Source: Hymenopus coronatus (lineage: Eukaryota > Arthropoda > Insecta > Mantodea > Hymenopodidae). Taken from it: a stretch of 64,000 nucleotides of DNA. Made by a program: the position numbers and the translations under genes. A model generated the notes under the pieces. The model was not told where the DNA came from and made no database searches. It was given only the letters and a program-made list of their open reading frames with translations. The stretch's first letter is position 1. Each line of letters starts with the position of its first letter. This document shows positions 37,511 to 46,051 of the stretch, one piece after another. The DNA is taken from positions 291,648,236 through 291,712,235 of the forward strand of contig CM060900.1 of NCBI GenBank assembly GCA_030762935.1. The letters run 5' to 3'.

Positions 37511-37830
37511 TAACGGGTCTTAAATTTCCAGCAATAGTTAGTTTTATGGCCAGGATCTAGTTTGTTTGATTTATTCATCATCCTACGCTTTTACCTTACC
37601 TACTTTTATCCTTTTTTAGGCTTCTTGTTTAATATGAGCTTTTTACAATGTTTTAGCAATGGATCGACTTTGCCGTTTCTTGTATGTCTCATTTTAGCTC
37701 GTTTTCATCCTTTGCTGATATTAACCCCATTTTAGTTCTGGTCTCCTGCTCCATTTAGTTTTCTAAGTGCGCTGATAACCTAGTAATTGAGCGCCCTTCA
37801 ACCCCCATTGGAAGTCTGTATTATCACAAA
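37511..37830 (+). mobile_element. 3' UTR of I-like copy A7
   Basis: T-rich, with the shared terminal block gcgctgataacctagtaatt then gagcgcccttcaaccccc at about 37768-37805. Confidence 0.58.
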
Positions 37831-37879
37831 GTGGCGGCTGGACACAAAACGTACTTCAGCAAAACGCTAGCATTTCCGC

Positions 37880-38336
37880 CGTGTGCTTCTTAGGGGGTGT
37901 GCAGATAACAGTAACACCAACCTTCCTGTCAGTTCATAGGGGCCAGCGGATACCAGTAACTCCAAACTTCCATTCAGTTCTTACGAACCAGCGGATAACT
38001 AACATCAATCTTCTTGTCATTTCTTGGGGCCCATCGGATAACTGTAACACCAACATTCCTCTCAGATCTTCGGGGCCAGATGATAACTGCAAAACCAACC
38101 TTCCTGTCAATACTTAGAGGCAGTCGGATAACAGTACACCCAACCTTCCTGTCAGTACATAGGGGCCAGCGGATAACAGTAACAACAAGCTTCCTATCAG
38201 TATTTCGATGTAAGTATATAACAATAGCAACCGCATTGCTTTCAGTACTTTGATGAAGGTAGCAATAACGTTTGCAACTTCAGAAGCAACAACCTTTCTG
38301 TCAGTACTTAAGGTAAGCGGATAACACCAGCACCAA
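37880..38336. repeat. 45-bp minisatellite, block 3
   Basis: About 10 units, same orientation and consensus as blocks 1 and 2. Confidence 0.88.
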
Positions 38337-38682
38337 CCAGCGGTGGCCGGCCTTTAGGGGCACAGGGGCACGTGTCCTCCCTACAATAATCCCAGCCAAT
38401 AATCTCTCCATTATATTATTAGGTAAAATGTTATAATCTATAACGAATATGGTATAAATTTAAATCTACTATGCACCGTGGAGAGTTGTAGTGAACATGG
38501 CTGTCGGAAATAGTAACCGGCCGCATTTTCGGACACAAGCGATTTTGTCGTCATCCTATGCACACGCGCAGAAGAATTCAATGCTTCCAGATGAAGTTAC
38601 TTTGGTAGTGCGGGGCTCAAAGGGCCGGGAGGGGAAGATTCCCTTAGGGCACGAAAGCCTCAGTGGTCATTTGCTGCAAATG
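38337..38682. other. Left flank of the Polinton; possible hAT-type end
   Basis: Opens cagcggtggccggcctttag, then ggggcac direct and inverted words. This resembles the start of some hAT-type non-autonomous elements. No matching second end was found, so the call is weak. The rest is unremarkable. Confidence 0.3.
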
Positions 38683-38843
38683 AGTAGTAAGGACCCTGAT
38701 GAGGACGGACCAGGGAACAAGGTCCGGCCAAGTTTCCGGCCTTTTGATTGGCTGTCACAAAATGAATGGGTGGGGGTAAACCCGGTGTGCAAAATGCACA
38801 CGTGTCCAAACCATCCATGTGGAATGTACTCAAGGCCAAAAAC
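38683..38843 (+). repeat. Polinton left terminal inverted repeat
   Basis: 161 bp. Aligned by eye with the reverse complement of 58512-58672 it shows 10 substitutions and no gap (94% identity). Homology stops after the caaggccaaaaac stretch. Confidence 0.95.
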
Positions 38844-38944
38844 ATGCGCTGACTTCCTGGTTTGGGTTCATTACGGTCCTTTTTTCCCCCTTTGTTTATT
38901 GATAAGATACATGTGTTACATGATATGTATTAACCAAATACAAG

Positions 38945-39088
38945 AAATGTACATATATATTTTATTGATGAAGAGTTAATATTTAAAAACAGCTTTCTAA
39001 GCAATTACATCACAATAAATGTACATATTTATTTGATTGATATGAGGAAATAATATTTGAACGCAAGGTTCCAAGCCATTGCAATAAA
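38945..39088. repeat. 72-bp diverged tandem duplication inside the left end
   Basis: Units start aaatgtacatat at 38945 and 39017, roughly 75-80% alike. A further weak echo of the inverted-repeat text (tgtacaaaaatgcacacg) occurs near 39177, suggesting local subterminal duplications. Confidence 0.6.
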
Positions 39089-39462
39089 ATAGGTGTTTAA
39101 ACACCTGAATGTGTCCCTGATGTGGCGAAACTAGGTTTTTTTGACCTTGAGAACATTTGTGAGGATTTGTTTTGTTGTGTACAAAAATGCACACGCAACA
39201 AATCAGTCATGGTTACATTACAAAGGTACTCAAGGTTAAAACATGGTGTGGTGGATTCATCAGGGTTATTTTTATTATTGATAGGATTCATGTCTTTTAC
39301 AGTGATAAAACATTATATTGGAGTTATAACCTGTATATTATTGGAAAAGCAATCACTGATTTTTTAATGTTAAATTAGTTGTTGGTTAAATTTACTTTGA
39401 ATACCGTGATGCAAGGTGTACACTCTAGTAGAGGGAGTTCATCTTGACTAACACTTTTAGTT

Positions 39463-39914
39463 TCACATGTGAAAGCAATGTGAAAAAATTGCTACACTTA
39501 GCTTTTTTGGGAATGCACACTCGAACGACGAAGGTGGTGGGATCTGACGAGAGAAGTATATTATTATTATTATTGACTGATAGAGTCCATTTAACATCGA
39601 TGCCACTGGAGAAGTTTTACACGTGTGAAAGGACATGGAGAAAACGGCGACATTTGAGACGTTTAGGTCAATGGTGACATTTTTTGTAGAGCCAAACTTT
39701 TGGATGGTAGAACAGTGGATGAAGAAGTCATCTTCATTAATATAGTTTCCAATTTCGGTGAGCGAAACAGAAGCGTTGAAACGTAAAGATGCGAGCAGGA
39801 TGTTGCCTGAAAAAAAGAAGCGTCGAGTTATTTTACACTTTTTTTAATAAAAAAAGTAGGAGAAAAACTAATTAAAAACGTACCAATGTCAAAGTAATCT
39901 GAGAAGCACGCCAT
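39463..39914 (-). CDS. Polinton left-end gene with a spliceosomal intron, 124 aa predicted, unknown function
   Basis: The start ATG (39914-39912) shares its A with the TAA of the upstream ORF (TAATG). Exon 1 is 31 nt (39914-39884). A donor gtacgt follows at 39883, and a polypyrimidine tract with ttcag ends the intron at 39807, giving 77 bp. Exon 2 (39806-39463) is open in the same frame to a TGA. Exon 2 has no ATG of its own near its start and would be missed by ORF scans. Visible sequence includes LLASLRFNASVSLTEIGNYI and VTIDLNVSNVAVFS, giving an alternating beta-strand look. A taa/ata run near 39555-39575 encodes five Ile and may be a late expansion. Function unknown; the place next to the protease suggests a structural or late role. 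Not seen to have stops, unlike most of its neighbours. Confidence 0.6.
39807..39883 (-). other. GT-AG intron, 77 bp
   Basis: On the minus strand it begins gtacgtttttaattag and ends cttctttttttcag. It joins exon 1 to exon 2 in phase 1 without creating a stop. Confidence 0.65.
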
Positions 39915-40321
39915 TAATCGTCTTGAGAGAACTGGGTGCGTAAATTCCTTCTAACTCGTTTGGAAGTTTTGTTTTTCTGCTTTGACGAGGAGGCGGAGGA
40001 GGTGCTGGTGGGTTGTACCTTGGAGAACTCCACGTCGAATTTTTCAAAGCCTGCAGCCAAAGGTATGGTTCCCTTGTAGTAGAACTGGTGTTGACCTTTA
40101 TTGAGCGTATCAAAGTCGCCTTCGTCCATATCTTTAAAGGGTGATGGAAGAAACACCTCTCTGCCGTCGTAAATAGTGACGACTGTGGCAAGCCCGTGAA
40201 CTGTCTAAAGACTTCCAACTCTTTTGATGGTGAATGGGACGTTCACGCGAAGGTCGCGCATGCTCAGAATTCCAGAGTATTGTGGGCGCTTATTAAGGAC
40301 GATAGAGAGTGCGTCAGACAT
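39914..40321 (-). pseudogene. Polinton small protein, 135 codons with one premature TAG
   Basis: One frame runs from ATG at 40321 to TAA at 39914 with a single internal stop (TAG at 40205-40207, codon 39). The N-terminal part has LSMRDLRVNVPFTIKRV. The downstream part has ATVVTIYDGREVFLPSPF, then a Ser/Lys/Arg-rich tail. A strand-rich core followed by a basic tail could fit an OB-fold nucleic-acid binder, but that is inference from pattern only. The next gene starts on its stop codon (TAATG). The 5' neighbour ends about 3 nt upstream of the start. The stop could be a recent mutation or a sequencing error. Confidence 0.55.
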
Positions 40322-40323
40322 GT

Positions 40324-40645
40324 TTAGGACTGTAGGTGGGTTTTGTGAACGTCGTATAGTGTTTTTAGGCGCGTCCACTCGTGGAAAAAAAAGGCAATAC
40401 CAGAAGGTTTGAAAACAATTGCTGGCGAGCCAAAGAGGTATTTGAAGTGTTAGTTGACTTTGTCTGAAAGAGGTTGTTTACATGAGGGTTGATCTGCGCT
40501 TCTGTTAAAATGGGCGTCAATAGTAGGACCCAAGTCGACGATGAGCTTTGTCCACTCTTAAAATGATTGGAGCTGCACAGTTTTTTTCTTTCCACAGTTG
40601 GCGATAGAGATGAGTATCGTGGGTGACGAAGTTACAGACAGGTTT
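40324..40645 (-). pseudogene. Polinton small ORF, frameshifted, unknown
   Basis: Minus-strand coding-like sequence in two frames: TLIYRQLW/KNCAAPIILRVDKAHRRLGS (about 40620-40520), then after a shift YLFGSPAIVFKPSGIAFFF, HEWTRLKTLYDVHKTHL ending at TAA (40324-40326). The HEWxRLxxL phrase recalls short acidic/aromatic modules in other small DNA-element proteins, but I cannot name the family. No start codon is obvious. It lies between the protease and the next small gene with almost no spacer. Confidence 0.4.
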
Positions 40646-41215
40646 TTATTTCAGCGTGGTTGAGAAAGTGAATGGCAGACTTAAGGATAAGAAAAAAGTG
40701 AAAAGACACATTATTTATGTTTGAAGAAAGAATCAAAAACAAACAAAGTAGTAACAGCGTGAGGACATACATGCTTGGCGTACAGGCGAAGAGTGAACAG
40801 CAGTGGGTATTGGCGTAATCATTAATTTTAAATTTAGAAAAAAAGCTGAACGTTGGTAGATTGCAAAACCTATGGATGAGATAGGCCCCTACGTAATGTC
40901 CACACGTGGCGAATGTGTCACCTTGCAGGCGGCGAACGTTATGTCGCCATTGTGAACCACAGTAACGTTGTAGAAAGAGTAGAACGGGAGGCAACATAGA
41001 AGGTAAGGCGTAACTATCAAACATTCCCCAAAGTCGTCTTTAGAGATGAAAATGCAGTTACAATGTTTTCCAGGTTTTGAGTCAGGGTCGGTGTTGAAGA
41101 CCATAGCAATAGATGGAGGAGGAACATTAACCGGATCAGGAATTCGATTGCAGGCAAAAACGCCAATAAATGGTGGGTATTCTTTAACACAAGAAGCAAT
41201 TTGTATGGCATTCAT
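40646..41215 (-). pseudogene. Adenain-like cysteine protease of the Polinton, frameshifted
   Basis: It would cleave capsid precursors during particle maturation. The ATG (41215) overlaps the stop of the major capsid gene (ATGA). Visible order: IGVFACNRIPDP; NTDPDSKPGKHCNCIFI with the catalytic His after PGK; FDSYALP with the Asp; RLQGDTFATCGHYVGAYLI with the oxyanion Gln and catalytic Cys. These match the His-Asp-Gln-Cys layout of adenovirus proteases. A one-base shift near 41022-41026 separates the His part from the Asp/Cys part. The 3' end may contain a second intron: donor gtatgt at 40770, acceptor cttaag at 40680 (91 bp). Splicing would end the protein at TAA 40646; without it the frame runs to 40632. 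Confidence 0.78.
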
Positions 41216-42475
41216 GTTATAAGCACGGAACGGTTGCTATTAATTTCGAGAGTTCTATTTGTTTCCGAATGCACTAGAAGACAAACGGGCTGTGTTAGTT
41301 TATTTAGGAACTCGAGTTTTAAAGTTAGCTTTCCGTGAGTTATTCCAGGGATATAATCTTTACTTGCTGACATGTCGGGAGTTAGATCAAAACAAATAAA
41401 GTGAAACCATTTTTGTATTCGTTTCTAGACATGGCAAAGCCATCACTGTGAAACAGTTTTCTTAATCCTAAAATGAGGGAATGGTACGCTGTTAGGAAAT
41501 TTCCGTCGTCAAAATTTAATTGCATGACATGAGTAGTTGACAGACAATTGTAAGGCACCCAAGTTAATGTGTGTAAAGTTAAAAGGATTTTTTGAAATGT
41601 TACCAGTGTATGCTGTATCGGATATCATGCCCAAAGTGACGCGTCTAGGAATTTTTCCGACGAAAATGTTATTGAAAGTGACCGACGTAGAATTTGCGGA
41701 AATGCTTAGGGACTGGAAATCTACATCGGTAAATGGATACAAAGCGTTAGATTTAAGAAGTCCTGTTTGGTGACCAAGTTTTATAGCTGACGAAGGTCTA
41801 TCTTTCTTAAGATACAATCTAGCAAAAACGTTTGCGCTGCTAAGTTTGCATTGTCGGAAATCAGATGAAACTGAGGAGAGGACAGGGTCAGTGTAATGGT
41901 AAGGTCCACATTTTTGAGAATGGTTTATCTTGATTGAACAGACCGTGTGATAAAGGACCCATCATGTGCACCATTTTAAGATTTTTGGTGTTAGCAAAGC
42001 GATATTTTAAACCTTTGTTATTTACAAAGTCGGCTTCCATGTGTTTCGCAGTATCCTTGTGCCATAATGCTGACTGTAGAACAGAATCCATGCCATTGGT
42101 GGAGTAATTGAGCAAGTTTTCTAGGTAAGTTCTGAAAGAATATCCCTGTTGGGGCATGGAAACATTAACATTGTTGAGAGACACAGAAACATGACTAAAC
42201 AGGGCATTTAAAGATTTATTGATCAAGGTGACATTATCGGTAGATTTGAGAGCAGCTCCGGTAGGATTTAAAATATTGAGTTCTACTTCAAGGTGAACAT
42301 ACGAGAAATTATGATAATTGTCTGCATTAGCAGAATATTGAAAAGTGATTGGAGAATTTTAAGATATGGTATTTTGAGGGTTAAGATAACGTATTTTATG
42401 ATTCTCGATGCTCGTTTGAATAGCTTTTGGTCTAAAAATGTCTAATTCAGAATTGACAAACACCGGGTTACTCAT
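41212..42475 (-). pseudogene. Polinton major capsid protein (F54H12.2-type, hexon-like), broken
   Basis: About 421 codons from ATG 42475 to TGA 41212. Recognisable segments: SNPVFVNSELDIFRP at the N-terminus; YSFRTYLENLLNYSTN near 42130 followed by WHKDTAKHME; NNIFVGKIPRRVTLGMI near 41660; NPFNFTHINLGALQL near 41570; FLTAYHSLILGL near 41490; and YKNGFTLFV, LTLKLEFLNKL near 41310-41400. This is the conserved metazoan Polinton protein known from F54H12.2-like database entries, inferred to be the double jelly-roll capsid building block. Lesions: TAA at 42359-42361, a frameshift near 41820-41880 and another near 41525. It overlaps its upstream and downstream neighbours by 4 nt each (ATGA). Confidence 0.82.
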
Positions 42476-42905
42476 GATGAAAATATATCAGTTTTAAGCT
42501 TATTGCACCGTCTAGCTCGTTTTGGCTTTAACTGTTTCTTTATTCTCTTAGTATTGCCTTTTGTCCTCTTTCGTCTCTTTCCCTTACCTATCATTGAATG
42601 GAGTTTAGCTTAGGTCTTGCGCTTCAGATTGGTTCCAGCCTCTTTTGAGCGAGTTTGGAGAACCTCTTTTGGAGGTGCCGAGGTAGTAACCAAGTCGGAT
42701 AAGACACCATTTTGAGAGCTTCTTTACCCACGGCTTTTGCTCCACTTTTAAAGACGGGAAGCAAAGAACGAAATAATCCTCCTAAGGCGCTGAAAAGACC
42801 ACCACCATTTTGAAATGAAGCTCCTCTGTATGTAATGAAATTGCGGTCTTTATGGTTTTCACCAGCGTCAATCAATGACACAGTACTGTAAAATAGGTTC
42901 ATCAT
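42472..42905 (-). pseudogene. Polinton small amphipathic/basic capsid-associated protein (pVI-like)
   Basis: From ATG 42905 to TGA 42472. The N-terminal part has a Gly-rich hydrophobic segment, NGGGLFSALGGLFRSLLPVF, then KSGAKAVGKEAL. After a one-base shift near 42700 the frame continues LSDLVTTSAPPKEVL, then a TAA near 42615. A strongly basic tail follows (GKGKRRKRTKGNTKRIKKQ). A hydrophobic amphipathic helix next to a basic tail is reminiscent of adenovirus internal proteins such as VI; the function is inferred. It is joined to the penton gene upstream and the major capsid gene downstream by ATGA overlaps. Confidence 0.65.
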
Positions 42906-43978
42906 TGACGTTCATGTCTAGGACGGAAGGAAAGAACTACTGCAGAAGAAAATCCGTCTGCAAATGGTAAGAGATCACCAAAAAATCCCTCAAATCAATG
43001 TTGACAACTTTAAGATCCTGATCAAGTAGAGGGACCCAATTTTGAGGAAAAAATGACTTTTCTACGGAAACTTGTTTCGATATTTCGGACCCGGGATCGA
43101 TAGCTGTGCTATCTACTACCTGCACAGCCGCGTTACCAATCAGTTACACCACAACAGGGTTACAGTAGACAAATACTTTAAAAGGAAACCCCATATACGA
43201 GTCCACTGAGTGAAATGGCATGGGTTCCATAATGATATCCGTGTTGGGTAAGTATCCCAACATCCTGCATAGGGTGATGGAAGGAATATGTGAGGTGACA
43301 ATTCGCTTGTTTGCACTATCTGCGGGTGCCCGTTTTTGACGTTTGCCCTGAAACTCGTAGGATTGGGGAGATGTGTGTCTTTTGGAACGTTGACTTCCTT
43401 TCTGTGCATTGTTTGGTTGCACGTCTTCGGAAACATGTACCTGTTTGTGAGGGTGAATGATAGCTTCGACATTCTCCGATTGCGGCGAAAATGGTAAATT
43501 TTTCTCATTTGGTAGCGAAGCGGGTTACGAATCTGATGAGTTTGGGGTGGTTTTTTGTCAGTCAGAGGCGGTACTGAAGCTGCCTGCGTTGGTGGATTTG
43601 ATTTTTTTTTATCAGAGGGATTTATGGAAACCTTGCCGCTAACCACCTCAAAGAACTGGGAAATGTGAATATCTTTTTCAATGCGATGATTTATGATATT
43701 GACTAACTTATCAGAGCTTTTAATAATTCCATTTTTAAAATATAAACAAAAATCGGACGTCACACCATTTTGTAAACAAGTTCCTTGTAAGCTGCACATT
43801 GGAACAAGATTGTAGAAACGGATGGATGTCTAATTTTGGTTAAAAAGACTTCCCACTGCCCTTGCAACACTATCCTTTCTGGCAAGGGGTTGGAAAAACG
43901 TATCGTGGTGTTTTTGGGAAAACGTTCCATCGACGCGTTACTCACCAGCGTTATGGGAAAAGGTTTGGTGCGAATCAT
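42902..43978 (-). pseudogene. Polinton minor capsid (penton-like) protein, broken
   Basis: About 359 codons. The ATG at 43978 overlaps the integrase stop (ATGA). N-terminus: ITLVSNASMERFPKNTTIRF then LQGQWEVFLTKIRHP, the signature start of the Polinton minor capsid family. The middle is Lys/Pro-rich and spread over two frames (43400-43790). The C-terminal part reads ITLCRMLGYLPNTDI, FKVFVYCNPVVV, VVNIDLRD and ends SSAVVLSFRPRHERQ with TGA at 42902. Frameshifts lie near 43780, in the 43400 region and near 42985, with a stop near 43142. It would form capsid vertices. Single jelly-roll fold is inferred from the family. Confidence 0.75.
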
Positions 43979-45002
43979 AATGCAAGAATTTCTGATGATT
44001 TGATCCAAGAGTTCAATTTATCTGGAAATCCTTTCCACTTCACCAACACTTTTTTACTGGTGTTCTAGAACTTTATGTATTTTAAAATTAGAAGGAGAGG
44101 GTATGTTGTGAAGCTCCTGCGTGTAAAATATGCCCTCTTTCTTCGTCAGCTAAATCGCGAATTCTATAAACAACGGGGTAACAGCGAATTACTTTGGACA
44201 CAACAAATATTTCATCATTCCAGTTTTGCTCGTACCCTTTATCGAATTTAATTTTTTCCTTAGAAATTCGAACGTGGTCCCACAACTTAAATTTAGGTTT
44301 AGAAACCTGAAATGAGTGCTTGTTTTCAAGATTGTGATAAACCTGTAGAATGTTGTCGTGAGAAACGTCTTCGGGTGCCATCTTGATGGAACGATGGTGG
44401 GAAGAGTTGTACGACCTTAAGAGTTGCGGCAACGCATCAATAAATCGATAAGTATTATTGTGAGTGAAAAACTTCTACAGTTTACTTTTTAAGGTTCTAT
44501 TAAAGCGCTCTACCACGCCCGCCTTCACTTTATTATTCGTGGTAATGTGGGGTATGTCATGTTGTTTAGGAAATTGGCGAAATTTTGCATTCTTAAATTC
44601 GGACCCTCTATCGGTCTGTAGCACTTTTGGCCTTCGTTCGCTTTTAAAAAAAAATATGAGTAAACGTCTTAATTAATTCATTGGCCGACTTGTTAACCAA
44701 GGACAAAGCCCAAGCATATTTAGAAAACACATCGATTTAGATAAGATGTATCTATACGGAACATTGTATTTTTGAATTAGTGTACATGATGTTTAAGCCA
44801 GCTTTCCAGAGGTCGTCAATATTGGTCACGTGATAATGTTTAAAGGCATATCGCTTTCTGGCCGGTTTGTGCAAGGTACAGCGGTCTTGAGTTGAGAGAA
44901 AACGTTCTACGGCATTTTTAGAATTGCCTGTTGGTTTGCGGTACCCAGTCCCTCATAGTGATCAATGTTATTGTAAATGCGTTCTAGTTCACGGTGTCCC
45001 AT
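43975..45002 (-). pseudogene. Polinton retroviral-type integrase with chromodomain, broken
   Basis: Starts MGHRELERIYNN at 45002, inside the end of the previous gene. Segments in order: RFLSTQDRCTLHKPARKRY (zinc-binding-type N-domain end); DDLWKAGL, where the first catalytic Asp is expected but Gly stands; VFSKYAWALSLVNKSANELI; LQTDRGSEFKNAKF with the second Asp; and VVERFNRTLKSKL with the Glu. Then follow HHRSIKMAPEDV and a SH3-like region, KFKLWDHVRISKEKIKFDKGY. After a shift there is a chromodomain-like end, VLVKWKGFPDKLNSWIKSSEI, with TGA at 43975. It would cut and join element ends to target DNA; the chromodomain may guide it to chromatin marks. Lesions: Asp to Gly, two stops near 44740 and one near 44475, and at least three frameshifts. 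Confidence 0.85.
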
Positions 45003-45454
45003 TCCAAGTCTTCGTGGTTTCTGTGTTTCTCAGAACGTAAACCGTACTGACTAGTAATGTGAGTCAATTTGGCGGCTCTTTTATTTTTGTTTTTTGTAAC
45101 TAAAGAACGGTCGATAGAGGTGTGTTTAAATTTCTTTTTTGGCGATAAAACCGAATCGAGTTCCGATTTTACCAACTCTTGTTCTAAAGCATTATCTGTA
45201 ACCTTTTGTATGTTTTTCTTCGTGGTATAAGCCTCCGGCGGCGGCGGGGGCGTTGGCCTTAGTGTGGAGAGAAGATAATAGTAAGAGTCGAGCTTGTGGC
45301 TTAATATGTTCCACTTTTCTTTGGGTGGCATATTGGTATCCATGACTGCCTTAATATCATGGGAAATGGATGAGATGGCCTTATCGACGACATGTAATCT
45401 TTTAGTACTTTCGGATTCGGAACGATGTAGGACAATTTCCTTGGCATGCTGCAT
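44984..45454 (-). CDS. Polinton conserved proline-rich protein, 156 aa, intact
   Basis: Open from ATG 45454 to TAG 44984. N-terminal helical part (STKRLHVVDKAISSISHDIK; EKWNILSHKLDSYYYLLS), a PTPPPPP linker near residue 70, then a Lys-rich C-terminal half. It starts 2 nt after the upstream stop (TAA-GA-ATG) and overlaps the integrase start by 19 nt. The same layout, a helical module upstream of the integrase, occurs in other animal Polintons; its role is unknown to me. The lack of lesions in 156 codons is unusual for this copy. Confidence 0.6.
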   Translation of the reverse strand: MQHAKEIVLHRSESESTKRLHVVDKAISSISHDIKAVMDTNMPPKEKWNILSHKLDSYYYLLSTLRPTPPPPPEAYTTKKNIQKVTDNALEQELVKSELDSVLSPKKKFKHTSIDRSLVTKNKNKRAAKLTHITSQYGLRSEKHRNHEDLEWDTVN

Positions 45455-45456
45455 TC

Positions 45457-45773
45457 TTAAGTAAACTTTGAACCTATAGCACTAGCAATGGTACCAAGAA
45501 CGGGAAGAATAAACGCAGGTAAAAATCCACCTTTCTGAATGAGTATCTTGCGGTATTTCTTTAAACACACTTTCTTGTCAACTAATCGTCTCCTACACGA
45601 TTTGTGCCTTTTCAAACGATTTTTGTAAGCAGAAGATATGAATACTTTTCCTTTACAAACGTTAAGCATACATTCCGAAATGTCTTTGATGGCTTCCGGT
45701 TTTTCACCAGCTTCTTGCGCAACTTAGGTTTGGCTTTGCTAAGAGTAAGAAGGTAATTGGAATGTCTTGCAAT
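45457..45773 (-). pseudogene. Polinton small basic protein with hydrophobic C-terminal segment
   Basis: N-terminal part RHSNYLLTLSKAKPKLRKKL (from about 45773; the first codon reads ATT, so the start is probably mutated). After a one-base shift near 45700 it continues ISECMLNVCKGKVFIS, RLKRHKSCRRRLVDKK and a hydrophobic end LPAFILPVLGTIASAI before TAA 45457. A Lys/Arg-rich body with a membrane-like tail suggests a membrane- or DNA-associated virion component; this is inference. It is closely linked to the gene that follows. Confidence 0.6.
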
Positions 45774-45858
45774 CAAAGGGAATGTAACGCTTTGAATTTT
45801 GCTATGCATAATGATACATCCCATTGGATTGCACAAATATTTATATTGGAACAAAACA

Positions 45859-46051
45859 CTAAGGAATTTCGTCGGATAAATCACCCGTTCGGTAGGGAAA
45901 CTTGTCTGGGTTATATTGTGTGCAATCCAAAACAAGTTACCCGTGAGGAGAATGCGTGGCTCTTTGAAATGCTTCCAATAAAACTTTAGATTTTCGGGGT
46001 ACTATCTGTTTGAATCATCTATCGATCTGCATTTTATCCCTACTGTTTTAA
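45859..46051 (-). pseudogene. C-terminal fragment of the packaging ATPase, 3' of the piggyBac insertion
   Basis: Continues the ATPase that is interrupted at 48377: NSRDKMQIDR, KQIVPRKSKVLLEAFQ and THSPHG then YNPDKF. The NxRDK block directly follows the insertion site. Stops at about 46013 and 45930. Ends DLSDEIP with TAG at 45859. Confidence 0.7.

Noticed and set aside
24612..38336. CRISPR-like array in the regularly spaced 45-bp repeats
   Set aside because: There are no unique spacers; the whole unit repeats with drift, and the context is eukaryotic transposons.
38337..38682. A complete hAT-type miniature element beside the Polinton
   Set aside because: Only one end-like sequence was found; no inverted partner or target duplication.
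38491..38979. 162-codon plus frame and its mirror at 58505-58711
   Set aside because: Shared sequence is the Polinton inverted repeat; the similarity is explained by the repeat, not by a protein family.
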